DNA from: Neogemmobacter tilapiae
Lineage (GTDB): Bacteria > Pseudomonadota > Alphaproteobacteria > Rhodobacterales > Rhodobacteraceae
NCBI RefSeq assembly: GCF_014652215.1
Contig: NZ_BMYJ01000008.1
Span: forward strand, 62,001-126,000
Length of the DNA stretch: 64,000 bases
Reading direction: 5' to 3'
Shown: piece by piece, positions 8,281 to 15,869 of the stretch
How the letters are laid out: every line of letters begins with the position of its first letter
Numbering within the stretch: the stretch's first letter is position 1
Translations under genes and position numbers: made by a program
Notes under the pieces: model-generated
What the model was told of the DNA's origin: nothing
The model's database searches: none
What the model saw: only the letters and a program-made list of their open reading frames with translations

Positions 8281-9315
8281 CTAACCCGCCGGAACCCACA
8301 TCACATCCTCGATCCGCGGCGCCCCCGTCGCCAGCATCACCAGCCGGTCAAACCCCATCGCACAGCCGCTCGCCGCCGGCATCACCTCCAAGGCCCTCAG
8401 AAAATCCTCGTCCAAGGGATACCGCTCCCCATAAACCCGCTGCTTTTCGTCCATCTCGGCATGGAACCGCCGCCGCTGTTCCCCCGCATCCGTCAATTCC
8501 CCAAACCCATTCGCCAATTCCACCCCACAGGCGTAAATCTCGAACCGCTCTGCCAGACGCCCATCATCCGCCGCAGGCCGCGCCAGGGCCGCCTCCGCCA
8601 CCGGATACCGATCCAGCACAGTCATCCGCCCATGCCCCAGATGCGGCTCCACCCGCGCCACCAACACCCGCGAAAGCAAATCCGACCAGGTATCATCCTC
8701 GGCCACCCGCAGCCCCGCCATCGCCACTTGCCCCCGCAAGGCCTGCACATCCGTCGTCCCATCCCCCCGGATCGTCGCCAAAAGGTCCACCCCCGCATAG
8801 CGCCCAAACGCCTCCACCACCCCCAACCGCTCTGCCTCCGCAAATGGATCGCAGACCACCCCCCCATAGCGCAGCACATCCGCCCCCGCTGCCCGCGCCG
8901 CCGCCCGCGCGAACCCCACACAATCCTCCATCAGCGCCGTATAATCCGCCCCCACCCGATACCATTCCAGCATCGTGAATTCCGGGCTGTGCAGCGCCCC
9001 CCGTTCCCTGTTCCGCCACACATGCGCAAAGGCAAAGATCTTCTCCTCCCCCCCCGCCAGCAGCTTTTTCATCGCAAACTCCGGGCTTGTATGCAGATAC
9101 ATCTTCCGCCCCTGCCCATCATTCCCGATCGCCACCGTTGCAAACCCATGCAGATGCGCCTCATTCCCCGGACTTGCCTGCAAACCCGCCGGGTCCACCT
9201 CCACGAACCCCTCTTCCCCCAGCATCCCCCGGATCGCCCCCTGCGTCCGGTTCCGCGCCAAAAGCAGCGGCCGCCGGTCGGCATGGCGCACAGGGGACCA
9301 GAACGGCGTTTCCAT
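8281..9315 (-). CDS. epmA: EF-P (R)-beta-lysine ligase EpmA
   Basis: Paralogue of the class II lysyl-tRNA synthetase catalytic core without the anticodon domain, 344 residues (E. coli EpmA 325). It attaches (R)-beta-lysine to EF-P. Class II motifs are visible: motif 2 around FAHVWRNRERGALHSPEFTM, the ELANGFGEL segment, and motif 3 ending AMGFDRLVML. The start at METPFW is preferred among three consecutive ATGs because AGAGAG lies 6 bases upstream. It is divergent from efp, its substrate gene. The partner aminomutase gene epmB is not in the window. Confidence 0.92.
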   Translation of the reverse strand: METPFWSPVRHADRRPLLLARNRTQGAIRGMLGEEGFVEVDPAGLQASPGNEAHLHGFATVAIGNDGQGRKMYLHTSPEFAMKKLLAGGEEKIFAFAHVWRNRERGALHSPEFTMLEWYRVGADYTALMEDCVGFARAAARAAGADVLRYGGVVCDPFAEAERLGVVEAFGRYAGVDLLATIRGDGTTDVQALRGQVAMAGLRVAEDDTWSDLLSRVLVARVEPHLGHGRMTVLDRYPVAEAALARPAADDGRLAERFEIYACGVELANGFGELTDAGEQRRRFHAEMDEKQRVYGERYPLDEDFLRALEVMPAASGCAMGFDRLVMLATGAPRIEDVMWVPAG

Positions 9316-9396
9316 CATCATCTCTCTTTCGACTGGCGATTTCATCGCAAATAGGCTATCCGCCACCCCAATTCCGGGCCGCAGGCCCTGACCATT

Positions 9397-9402
9397 AAGG
9401 AA
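9397..9402 (+). promoter_or_regulatory. Ribosome binding site fixing the GTG start of efp
   Basis: AAGGAA ends 7 bases before GTG at 9410. No ATG is available at the conserved N-terminus, so efp starts with GTG. Confidence 0.75.
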
Positions 9403-9409
9403 CAACCAC

Positions 9410-9976
9410 GTGAAAGTCATCGCCTCGTCTTTGCGCAAGGGCAATGTCGTCGATCTGGACGGCCGCCTTTACGTCGTCCTCTCTGCCGCCAACTTCCACC
9501 CCGGCAAAGGCACCCCCACCACCTCGGTCGACATGCGCCGCATTTCCGATGGCGTCAAAGTCTCCGAACGCTGGCGCACCACCGAACAGGTCGAAAAGGC
9601 CACCGTTGACGAACGCGGCTACAACTTCCTTTACGAAGACGGCGAAGGCTTCCACTTCATGGAGCCCGAGACCTATGAACAACTCGCCGTCAGCGCCGAT
9701 GTCGTCGGCGACGGCAAGGTTTACCTGCAAGAAGGCATGTCCTGCATGTTGAAAACATTCGAGGGCGTCTGCATCGCCATCGAATTCCCCCAGCGCATCA
9801 CGGTTGAGATTACGGAAACCGAGCCTGTCGTCAAAGGCCAGACCGCCTCCTCCTCCTACAAGCCCGCCATGACCGACAGCGGCCTGCGCATCATGGTCCC
9901 CCCCCATATCGGCGCCGGCACCCGCGTCATCATCAACACCGACGACAATTCCTATGTGGAACGCGCCAAGGATTGA
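9410..9976 (+). CDS. efp: Translation elongation factor P
   Basis: Full-length EF-P (188 residues) with a KOW-like N-terminal domain and two OB folds. EF-P enters the ribosomal E site and rescues stalling at consecutive prolines. The loop HPGKGTP keeps Lys33, equivalent to E. coli Lys34, the residue beta-lysylated by EpmA, in line with epmA lying divergently 94 bases away. The C-terminal signature [18 protein letters not shown] is present. Translation starts at GTG 9410. A strong terminator follows at 10011. Confidence 0.97.
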   Translation: MKVIASSLRKGNVVDLDGRLYVVLSAANFHPGKGTPTTSVDMRRISDGVKVSERWRTTEQVEKATVDERGYNFLYEDGEGFHFMEPETYEQLAVSADVVGDGKVYLQEGMSCMLKTFEGVCIAIEFPQRITVEITETEPVVKGQTASSSYKPAMTDSGLRIMVPPHIGAGTRVIINTDDNSYVERAKD

Positions 9977-10010
9977 TTTTTAGGGCCGGATAAAGGCTCA
10001 ACGAAAGTAG

Positions 10011-10036
10011 GGTGCGCCTTTAGGCGCACCTTTTTC
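10011..10036 (+). terminator. Intrinsic terminator of efp
   Basis: GGTGCGCCT and AGGCGCACC form a 9-base inverted repeat followed by TTTTTC. The arm sequence resembles the inner part of the nearby 10-12 kb palindromes, so it may descend from one. Confidence 0.85.
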
Positions 10037-10066
10037 ATTGGTGATACCGGAGTAAAAATCGCGACC

Positions 10067-10132
10067 CGTAGGGTGCGCATTCATGGCGCACCATCACGCC
10101 GCAAAAGGTGCGCCGTGAAGGCGCACCCTACG
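10067..10132. repeat. Palindromic repeat copy A
   Basis: 66 bp imperfect palindrome. Outer arms CGTAGGGTGCGC and GCGCACCCTACG are perfect; inner arms ATTCATGGCGCACC and GGTGCGCCGTGAAG have two mismatches. It ends 7 bases past the stop codon of the minus-strand gene at 10139. Related copies are at 10926 and 11941. Confidence 0.85.
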
Positions 10133-10138
10133 GCTCGC

Positions 10139-10828
10139 TTAGTCCTTCATGTAAGACTGAATTTGGCCGCGAACTGCCTGATCGATTTCGATAAAGGGGG
10201 GGACTTCAACGTATATATCAAGCTTGAAGTCATATCTGATTTTAAGATGTTTCTTTAGCCTGTATGATACCACGCAGAGCAAAGTGCATTGTGCGGTGAT
10301 AAAGTCTCCGATGGGGCTTTTGTACCTATCGGGCCAAATCCAGCCTCCGCCGACTGGGGGTGTATTCTGCCATCGCTGATATCGAAAACCCTCAATGGTT
10401 TGCGGATTGGATGTGGCGATGTGTTCAAAGTGCCTGTTCGCATATTCATCTTCATATTCCGGATTATAATGGTCTATGCGTAATTGCCACATCTTTACAC
10501 CAAAAGGCACTTTGAACATGTCGGTGACTTGCCCCAAGCGCGGCTCCACGAAGGTTCCGATGATTCCTCCAACTTCTACCGGCTCTTTCTGGCATGGAAG
10601 CCAACGTAGTCCGTCTGTTTGGCCGACTGGATAGGCTTCCCACCCCTGCGGTTGGGGCAGTGAGAAATCTGTGCGCTCCAGTTCGATACCATCCTTATCT
10701 CGCGCAACAATCGAAACCTCAAGCGTTTCGCCATAGCAGGCGTTCATATCGGTTCTTGGCGGCGTTTCTGCCCAAGCGCCGCCCGCCCAAACGACCGCCA
10801 CCAACCCCAAAGCCCAAACCCGCATCAT
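10139..10828 (-). CDS. Orphan exported protein, cassette gene 1
   Basis: Not recognised. 229 residues with a clear signal peptide (MMRVWALGLVAVVWAGGAWA, cleavage before ETPP). The mature part contains Cys near the start and a QCTLLCVV segment, many aromatic residues, and a C-terminal stretch rich in Lys, Tyr and Ile. Function unknown; location periplasmic or secreted. An ATG two codons upstream (10834) is possible; 10828 is chosen because it aligns with the start of the gene at 12038. Promoter, leader and signal peptide match that gene, but the mature sequences do not. Base composition is less GC-rich than the flanks. Confidence 0.68.
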   Translation of the reverse strand: MMRVWALGLVAVVWAGGAWAETPPRTDMNACYGETLEVSIVARDKDGIELERTDFSLPQPQGWEAYPVGQTDGLRWLPCQKEPVEVGGIIGTFVEPRLGQVTDMFKVPFGVKMWQLRIDHYNPEYEDEYANRHFEHIATSNPQTIEGFRYQRWQNTPPVGGGWIWPDRYKSPIGDFITAQCTLLCVVSYRLKKHLKIRYDFKLDIYVEVPPFIEIDQAVRGQIQSYMKD

Positions 10829-10860
10829 CCTCATTCCGTTCCCAGAAGCCCCCCGCTCAC

Positions 10861-10889
10861 ACTATTCGCTTGCGCACAAGGGCGGGTAA
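10861..10889 (-). promoter_or_regulatory. Promoter of cassette gene 1
   Basis: On the minus strand TTACCC (10884-10889), 17-base spacer, AATAGT (10861-10866). The same layout occurs before cassette gene 3 (TTGCTC, 17 bases, GATAGT), so the elements are conserved between duplicates. Confidence 0.55.
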
Positions 10890-10925
10890 TACCCTGCATG
10901 CGTGTGCGGCATTCTGAAGTGAAAA

Positions 10926-10989
10926 GTAGGGTGCGCCTTCATGGCGCAACCTTTGCACCAAAATGGTGCGCCATGAATGCGCACCCTAC
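10926..10989. repeat. Palindromic repeat copy B
   Basis: 64 bp imperfect palindrome starting GTAGGGTGCGCC and ending GCGCACCCTAC, lying between cassette genes 1 and 2. Followed by AGCTTGCTGATC, also seen after copy C and, less exactly, after copy A. Confidence 0.85.
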
Positions 10990-10999
10990 AGCTTGCTGA

Positions 11000-11800
11000 T
11001 CACTTCAACAAAATCAGCTTTCCATCTAGAACTATAAACCCGAATCTGTTGTCGTAAAAATTATTACTCTCAAAGCGTGGGACCGTATAAGATCCGATAA
11101 ACCCACGTCTATCAAGGCTTCTGGCGACAGACCTGCGGCACTTGTTAAAGTCTTTTGCCGCAAGAGTTTCTTTCCGAATTTTCTCGGACGAGGACAAGAC
11201 ACTCGCGGCCAAATCCTTCTCTGCCATAGCCTTGTCGTAGCTGGACTCACAACTGATCCAATCTGGATTATCAAAAAAATAGGCCATCAGCTCTTTGACA
11301 AAGTGCCCTATGTTGCCGCTGTGATCTCTTGTCGTAAGAGGGTCGTGCTTTATAGCGTGTGCAAAAGAGGTGGTGAAACGATCTGGAGACAAGTCGCTGA
11401 TGCTCGCAAAGTAGGATATCCAGCAGTTGGAGCCTTTAATAATGGCATAGCGCGCCTCTATCGTCGCATCTGATGTTTCTGAATATTTTATGATCTTGCG
11501 CTCACCTCTTATTTCAAGATGAACAGGGCTTCTTGCGACGACTGGGCCGCGCGGGGGCGTGCCGCATTGTCGCGTTGGAATATAGGATGAATCTGGTTCA
11601 GTTTGGCCGTAGGCTTGGTGTGGTATTCCCAAAAAGATGAATATCGTAAATATAGCTTTAGCGAGATAAGATGACCTTGCGGTGAAGTGTCTTGTCTCGT
11701 CACAGGATGAATGTCCGTATGTTGATGCCGCCCGGTCCGACGTGTCGGGGCCAAAATCTTGATAAGGCCGGAGGAATTTCTGCAACATGGGTAATATCAT
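11000..11800 (-). CDS. Orphan protein, cassette gene 2
   Basis: Not recognised. Up to 266 residues, visibly richer in A+T than its surroundings. A hydrophobic stretch YLAKAIFTIFIFLGIPHQAYG at residues ~45-65 looks like a signal peptide, but no in-frame ATG, GTG or TTG sits close in front of it. Either the N-terminus is long or the true start is lost or unusual. The rest is Ser/Lys/Asp-rich with several Cys (CGTPP, NCWIS, SCESS, KCRRS). Codon use suggests recent acquisition. The stop is 11 bases from repeat copy B. Confidence 0.5.
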   Translation of the reverse strand: MILPMLQKFLRPYQDFGPDTSDRAASTYGHSSCDETRHFTARSSYLAKAIFTIFIFLGIPHQAYGQTEPDSSYIPTRQCGTPPRGPVVARSPVHLEIRGERKIIKYSETSDATIEARYAIIKGSNCWISYFASISDLSPDRFTTSFAHAIKHDPLTTRDHSGNIGHFVKELMAYFFDNPDWISCESSYDKAMAEKDLAASVLSSSEKIRKETLAAKDFNKCRRSVARSLDRRGFIGSYTVPRFESNNFYDNRFGFIVLDGKLILLK

Positions 11801-11940
11801 TTATGCTTCGTGGATTTATGATGATCGCAATCATAGCGACTTTCAGACAGATTTCAAGCCGCTGGACGGCCTAATTGTCGAGCCTTTGGGTTAAGACTTT
11901 TTGATTTTTCGTTGCAGGGTTAACTAGTGGATCATTGACC

Positions 11941-12007
11941 TGTAGGGTGCGCATTCATGGCGCTCCTTTTATGCTAAAAATGGTTCACCATGAATGCGCA
12001 CTCTATA
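11941..12007. repeat. Palindromic repeat copy C (degenerate)
   Basis: ~67 bp copy starting TGTAGGGTGCGC and ending GCGCACTCTATA. It has more mismatches than A and B. It lies between cassette genes 2 and 3. Confidence 0.8.
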
Positions 12008-12037
12008 GCTTGCTAATCGTGGTGATGAAAGCAAGTG

Positions 12038-12832
12038 TCATTTTATCATCCAAGTGCAGAAGGCCAGTTGAACGAAACCATCAGCGCGGACACCGAAAAT
12101 TTCCGCGCCAAACGAAGTTTCGCCTTGTTCTGGGTATTCAGAGTTTGTCGAATACAATGATGTGAGGGCGATTTTTGGTTGGGCCGATGTGAACAGCGCG
12201 ATGTCTATTGGCCCGTTCTGGGCTGTCTGCGCAGGTTCTGCGTGGAAAAAGACCGCTCCATAGCGGTAGCTAGTCAGTCCGCCGCTGCCATTGTCGGTTT
12301 CGCGATAATCCATTTCCCACATGAAGGTTTGAAAATGCGGCAAGCGTTCGTAACGCTGAAAATCCCGCATCTGATATCTGACGCTTCTTCCGTTATTAAA
12401 AATGTCCGAGTCACAGTACGATGTTCTCGGGTCGTCGAAATCGCAGAAAAGTGTCAGGCGATATTCATAGCGATACCGCCCTGGACCACCCTGAAGATAG
12501 TTTCCAAAAACGACCAACTCATCCTTGCCATTCGCATCAACGTCGGTGCTTTGATAGACCATCCGTTCATAGCTTAGAACGGGCTTCGGACTTTCCTGTT
12601 CGAAAGCATTTTCCACCATCCCGGTCGCTGCTTCAAAGGCGGGATCATGGACGCGCCAACCATACTTCTCGGCGACACCTTGGGTAAAAAGCGCCTTCCG
12701 GTCGGCGAAGGACTGTTCCAGGAGGTCCGTGGGCAGATTATCACACTCAGATCCATTTCGTGCAAGCCCTTCAGCCCCAGCACACCCAACCCAGACCACC
12801 GCTACCAACCCAAAAGCCCAAACCCGCATCAT
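12038..12832 (-). CDS. Orphan exported protein, cassette gene 3
   Basis: Not recognised. 264 residues with signal peptide MMRVWAFGLVAVVWVGCAGA. The mature region has DVDANGKDELVVFGNY, reminiscent of FG-GAP/VCBS-type calcium-binding loops, then an aromatic-rich beta-like C-terminal half. GGAAGGGA lies 6 bases before the ATG. Promoter and signal peptide are homologous to cassette gene 1 over ~140 bp (12781-12920 versus 10777-10915), while the mature proteins are unrelated by eye. It probably encodes a periplasmic or secreted protein of unknown role. Confidence 0.68.
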   Translation of the reverse strand: MMRVWAFGLVAVVWVGCAGAEGLARNGSECDNLPTDLLEQSFADRKALFTQGVAEKYGWRVHDPAFEAATGMVENAFEQESPKPVLSYERMVYQSTDVDANGKDELVVFGNYLQGGPGRYRYEYRLTLFCDFDDPRTSYCDSDIFNNGRSVRYQMRDFQRYERLPHFQTFMWEMDYRETDNGSGGLTSYRYGAVFFHAEPAQTAQNGPIDIALFTSAQPKIALTSLYSTNSEYPEQGETSFGAEIFGVRADGFVQLAFCTWMIK

Positions 12833-12865
12833 CCTGATTCCCTTCCCAGAATCCTGCCCGCTGAC

Positions 12866-12894
12866 ACTATCTGATTGCGCTAAGTGGGGAGCAA
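12866..12894 (-). promoter_or_regulatory. Promoter of cassette gene 3
   Basis: Minus strand TTGCTC (12889-12894), 17-base spacer, GATAGT (12866-12871); conserved before cassette gene 1. Confidence 0.55.
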
Positions 12895-13009
12895 TACCCT
12901 TTATGCGTGCGCAGCATTCTTTGGGAGGTCGAGGGGGGACTACAGTGGAAATCTGTTAACCATGCCACCCTTGCCACAATGTTTTTATGAAAAAACAATC
13001 CCTTGCACT

Positions 13010-13027
13010 CTTTTCACGCGTGAAAAG
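13010..13027. repeat. 18 bp palindrome with TTTCACGCGTGAAA core, copy 1
   Basis: Perfect 18-base palindrome. The same 14-base core recurs at 30933-30954 and 53546-53561, always outside genes. Confidence 0.8.
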
Positions 13028-13030
13028 CAA

Positions 13031-13054
13031 AACGCCGCCCCAAGGGGCGGCGTT
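13031..13054 (-). terminator. Terminator of the GH43/sugar operon
   Basis: Perfect 11-pair stem AACGCCGCCCC / GGGGCGGCGTT with loop of 2, followed on the minus strand by TTGCTTTTC. It lies just beyond the GH43 stop. Confidence 0.85.
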
Positions 13055-13073
13055 TCTTGCGGTCTTGAAAACC

Positions 13074-14639
13074 TCAGCCCGGCCAATATCCGAACCGGCT
13101 GAAATCGGCGGTCCAGCCTTGCCCGGTCACATCATGGGCGAACATCCCGACAAAGGCCCCGGTAAAGGACGCATGCTCCCCCTTGCCCCCCTCATCCGTG
13201 ATGATCTTGGCATCGAGTTCCGGCCCCACAGCCGCCCCGTTCAACGTGAACTGCTGGCTGGCCCCGCGAACCTCCACCCCAATCGTGACCGGCCCGGATT
13301 GCGGCATTTCATAGCGACCGTGATAGGTCAGTTTCGTGGTCTGCCAGTCCCCCAGACAAGAACAGACAACCAGCATCTTGCGGCCTTCTTCATGGCTGAC
13401 GAGGGCCATGTGGAACTTGTGGCGGTTATAATAGGTGGCCAACCCCGCCGCCTGCTGCCAGGTCTGCGGGTCCGCCTCGACCACACATTTCGCCCGATAA
13501 TGGTGATGCTCCTGCCGCCGCGCGACGAGGGCCTGCTCAAACCACGACCCCATACTCTCCCGCCCCGTCAGCCGCAGGGCTTGGCCGGTCAGCTTGAACA
13601 ACCGCTCCGGCTCGGGCGTCCGCAGCCACTGATAATCCATGGGAAGGTCGGCCATGGTGAAATCATGGACCACGGGCAGGTCGGGTTTCTTTTCGGCGGG
13701 CATCGGGATGGTCATCGGGGGCACAAACCCGCCGCCTTCCAGATAGAGCCAATCATCCCGCCATTCCACCCGCGCCAGCCCCGTCTCGCGACCCATCGGG
13801 CAATAGCGCCCCTCGGGCAGGGGGCGGCCGCACAGAAAGCTGTGCCAATGGCTGCCATCGGCGGCCTCGACATACTGGCCATGGCCCACCCGTTGCAGCG
13901 GGCTTTCCGGGTTGAAACGGGCGGTCAGCACATGTTTGTCTGGATGGGTTTCATAGGGGCCAGTGATCGAACGTGACCGGGCCAGGCTCACGGCATGGTC
14001 ATAGCCGGTGCCACCTTCGGCGATGGTCAGGTAATAGTAACCGTTGCGCTTGAACAGATGCGGCGCCTCGCCCAGACCCAGGTCAGTACCCTGCCAAAGG
14101 TCCACCACCGGCCCCATCAGCCCTTTGACCGGGTCCCATTCTTGCAGAATGATCCCATCAAAGCTGTCATTCTTCGGGTTGCCGCCCGTGCCCGAACCGC
14201 GATGGTTCCAGCGCATGTTGATGAAGTACTTGCGGCCATCATCATCATGGAACAGCGAAGGGTCAAAGCCCGAGGCGTTGACATAGATCGGGTCGGACCA
14301 TTCACCGTCAATCGTGTCGCAGGTGACGATATAGTTGTAGGCGTCCTTGAACGAACCCTCCAGCCGTTTCACGTCGGTATAGACCAGCCAGAATTTGCCG
14401 TCGGCATGGGAAAGGCAGGGCGCCCAGATGCCGCAGCTGTCCGGGTTGCCGCGCATGTCCAACTGCGCCTTGCGTCGCAGGGGGCGGCTGACCAGCGTCC
14501 AGTTCACCAGATCGCGGGAATGGTGGATCTGGACGCCGGGATACCATTCGAAGGTGGAGGTCGCGAGGTAGTAGTCATCCCCCACGCGGATAAAGGACGG
14601 GTCGGGGTTAAAACCGGGCAAGACGGGGTTCTGGATCAT
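13074..14639 (-). CDS. Glycoside hydrolase family 43 (beta-xylosidase/arabinofuranosidase-like)
   Basis: Cytoplasmic (no signal peptide) exo-glycosidase of 521 residues. A five-bladed GH43 propeller begins NPVLPGFNPDPSFIRVGDDYY (catalytic base Asp13). ASGFDPSLFHDDDGR carries the pKa-modulating Asp, and GLGEAPHLF the acid Glu. A C-terminal beta-sandwich of ~200 residues is typical of XynB-like GH43 xylosidases. Start at MIQNPV; AGGTAGGC precedes it. Last gene of the minus-strand sugar operon, with a terminator beyond. It probably releases xylose or arabinose units from imported oligosaccharides; specificity within GH43 is not decidable by eye. Confidence 0.85.
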   Translation of the reverse strand: MIQNPVLPGFNPDPSFIRVGDDYYLATSTFEWYPGVQIHHSRDLVNWTLVSRPLRRKAQLDMRGNPDSCGIWAPCLSHADGKFWLVYTDVKRLEGSFKDAYNYIVTCDTIDGEWSDPIYVNASGFDPSLFHDDDGRKYFINMRWNHRGSGTGGNPKNDSFDGIILQEWDPVKGLMGPVVDLWQGTDLGLGEAPHLFKRNGYYYLTIAEGGTGYDHAVSLARSRSITGPYETHPDKHVLTARFNPESPLQRVGHGQYVEAADGSHWHSFLCGRPLPEGRYCPMGRETGLARVEWRDDWLYLEGGGFVPPMTIPMPAEKKPDLPVVHDFTMADLPMDYQWLRTPEPERLFKLTGQALRLTGRESMGSWFEQALVARRQEHHHYRAKCVVEADPQTWQQAAGLATYYNRHKFHMALVSHEEGRKMLVVCSCLGDWQTTKLTYHGRYEMPQSGPVTIGVEVRGASQQFTLNGAAVGPELDAKIITDEGGKGEHASFTGAFVGMFAHDVTGQGWTADFSRFGYWPG

Positions 14640-14665
14640 GTGCCTACCTGTTGTTTTATGTGGTT

Positions 14666-14700
14666 GGGGCGGGGCCAAGGGTTTCCCCAAGCCCCGCCCC
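14666..14700 (-). terminator. GC hairpin between Gfo/Idh/MocA and GH43 genes
   Basis: Perfect 10-pair stem GGGGCGGGGC / GCCCCGCCCC with 15-base loop. No T-run; probably lowers or partitions GH43 expression within the operon. Confidence 0.5.
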
Positions 14701-14726
14701 GTCAGTCCGGGAGGGAGGTCCCGGAA

Positions 14727-15857
14727 TTACACCAGCAGTGCGCGGGCCTCATCCGGCCCCAGCGCTGCCGGGCGGGTGCAGGTGGTGGTCAGGGTGACGA
14801 ATTCGCCCGTTTCGCCCGATGTCAGGCAGGCGGTCATCACCTCAACCCCGTGCAGGGTGCGTTCCAGCGAGCAACGCGCATCGCGGCCCTGGGCCACAGC
14901 AATCGCCATATCGGCCAGACCGGCGGTGCGATAGTTCGCGACCGCGCCGCGCGGGTGTTCCTGGTTGTTTTTGCCGAAGGGGTGATCCCAGGCCTCAACC
15001 TCGGAAATGACGCCGTCGCGGCCCGCAATCTCCAGCTTGCCGCCAAAGAAGTTCGGATCGGGGACGTAAAGCGAACCTTCGGTGCCGTAGAATTCGAAAT
15101 GGTTGCGCTTGTGGCTCCAGACATCCCACGAGGTGGTCAGGTTCACCGTCGCGCCCGAATGGAATTCCAGCAGGGCGTGGATGTTCGTGGGCGTCTTGAC
15201 AGGAATCTCTTGCCCAGCCCGCGCCCCCGAACCGATGGTCCGCGTCGGCGTGGCGGATGTGGCCAGCGCGCCAACCCGTTTCACCGGGCCCAGCAGGTTG
15301 ATCAGGTTGGCGATGTAATAGGGGCCAAGGTCCAGCATCGGGCCAGCGCCCGGCAGGAAGAAGAATTCGGGCGAGGGGTGCCAGCCTTCCGGCCCGTGGT
15401 TCTGCACGCCGCAAACGGCAGCGGTGACGGTGCCAATTTTGCCTTCGTCGATGATCGCGCGGGCTTGCTGATGCGCGCCACCCAGGAAGGTGTCCGGCGC
15501 GCAGCCGACCGACAGGCCCTTGGACTTCGCCAGATCGCGCAAGGTCACGCCTTCTTCCAGCGTCAGAACCAGCGGCTTTTCCGAATAGGCGTGCTTTCCA
15601 GCCTCTAGGATGCGTTTCGACACCGCGTAATGGGCGTCGGGGATGGTCAGGTTGATGACCATATCGACATCCGGGTTTGCCAGCAGGTCATCGACCGACT
15701 GGGCGCGGGTGTTGAATTCGGCGGCGCGGGCGGTCGCCGCGTCCATGTTCATGTCGGCGACGGCGCGCACCTCCATCCCTTTGAACAGCGGGGCCAGCCG
15801 CAGATAGCTGGTGGAGATATTGCCGCAGCCGATGATGCCAATGCCAAGATTGCTCAT
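14727..15857 (-). CDS. Gfo/Idh/MocA-family NAD(P)-dependent sugar dehydrogenase (operon copy)
   Basis: 376 residues. N-terminal Rossmann fold with LGIGIIGCGNISTSYL at the start, then the family motif SEKPLVLT (catalytic Lys of EKP) near residue 95, and the C-terminal alpha/beta substrate domain. It oxidises or epimerises a sugar or sugar derivative using NAD(P). It sits between GH43 and a TIM-barrel isomerase gene in a beta-mannosidase/ABC operon, so it likely acts on a monosaccharide from the imported oligosaccharide. The substrate cannot be assigned. A second Gfo/isomerase pair lies at 55.4-57.7 kb. Confidence 0.85.
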   Translation of the reverse strand: MSNLGIGIIGCGNISTSYLRLAPLFKGMEVRAVADMNMDAATARAAEFNTRAQSVDDLLANPDVDMVINLTIPDAHYAVSKRILEAGKHAYSEKPLVLTLEEGVTLRDLAKSKGLSVGCAPDTFLGGAHQQARAIIDEGKIGTVTAAVCGVQNHGPEGWHPSPEFFFLPGAGPMLDLGPYYIANLINLLGPVKRVGALATSATPTRTIGSGARAGQEIPVKTPTNIHALLEFHSGATVNLTTSWDVWSHKRNHFEFYGTEGSLYVPDPNFFGGKLEIAGRDGVISEVEAWDHPFGKNNQEHPRGAVANYRTAGLADMAIAVAQGRDARCSLERTLHGVEVMTACLTSGETGEFVTLTTTCTRPAALGPDEARALLV

Positions 15858-15869
15858 ATTCTTATTTCC

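Noticed and set aside
10067-12920. Integron-like cassette array (single-direction genes each followed by a palindrome)
   Set aside because: The palindromes lack the GTTRRRY / RYYYAAC attC core sites, no integrase is present, and genes 1 and 3 carry their own promoters.
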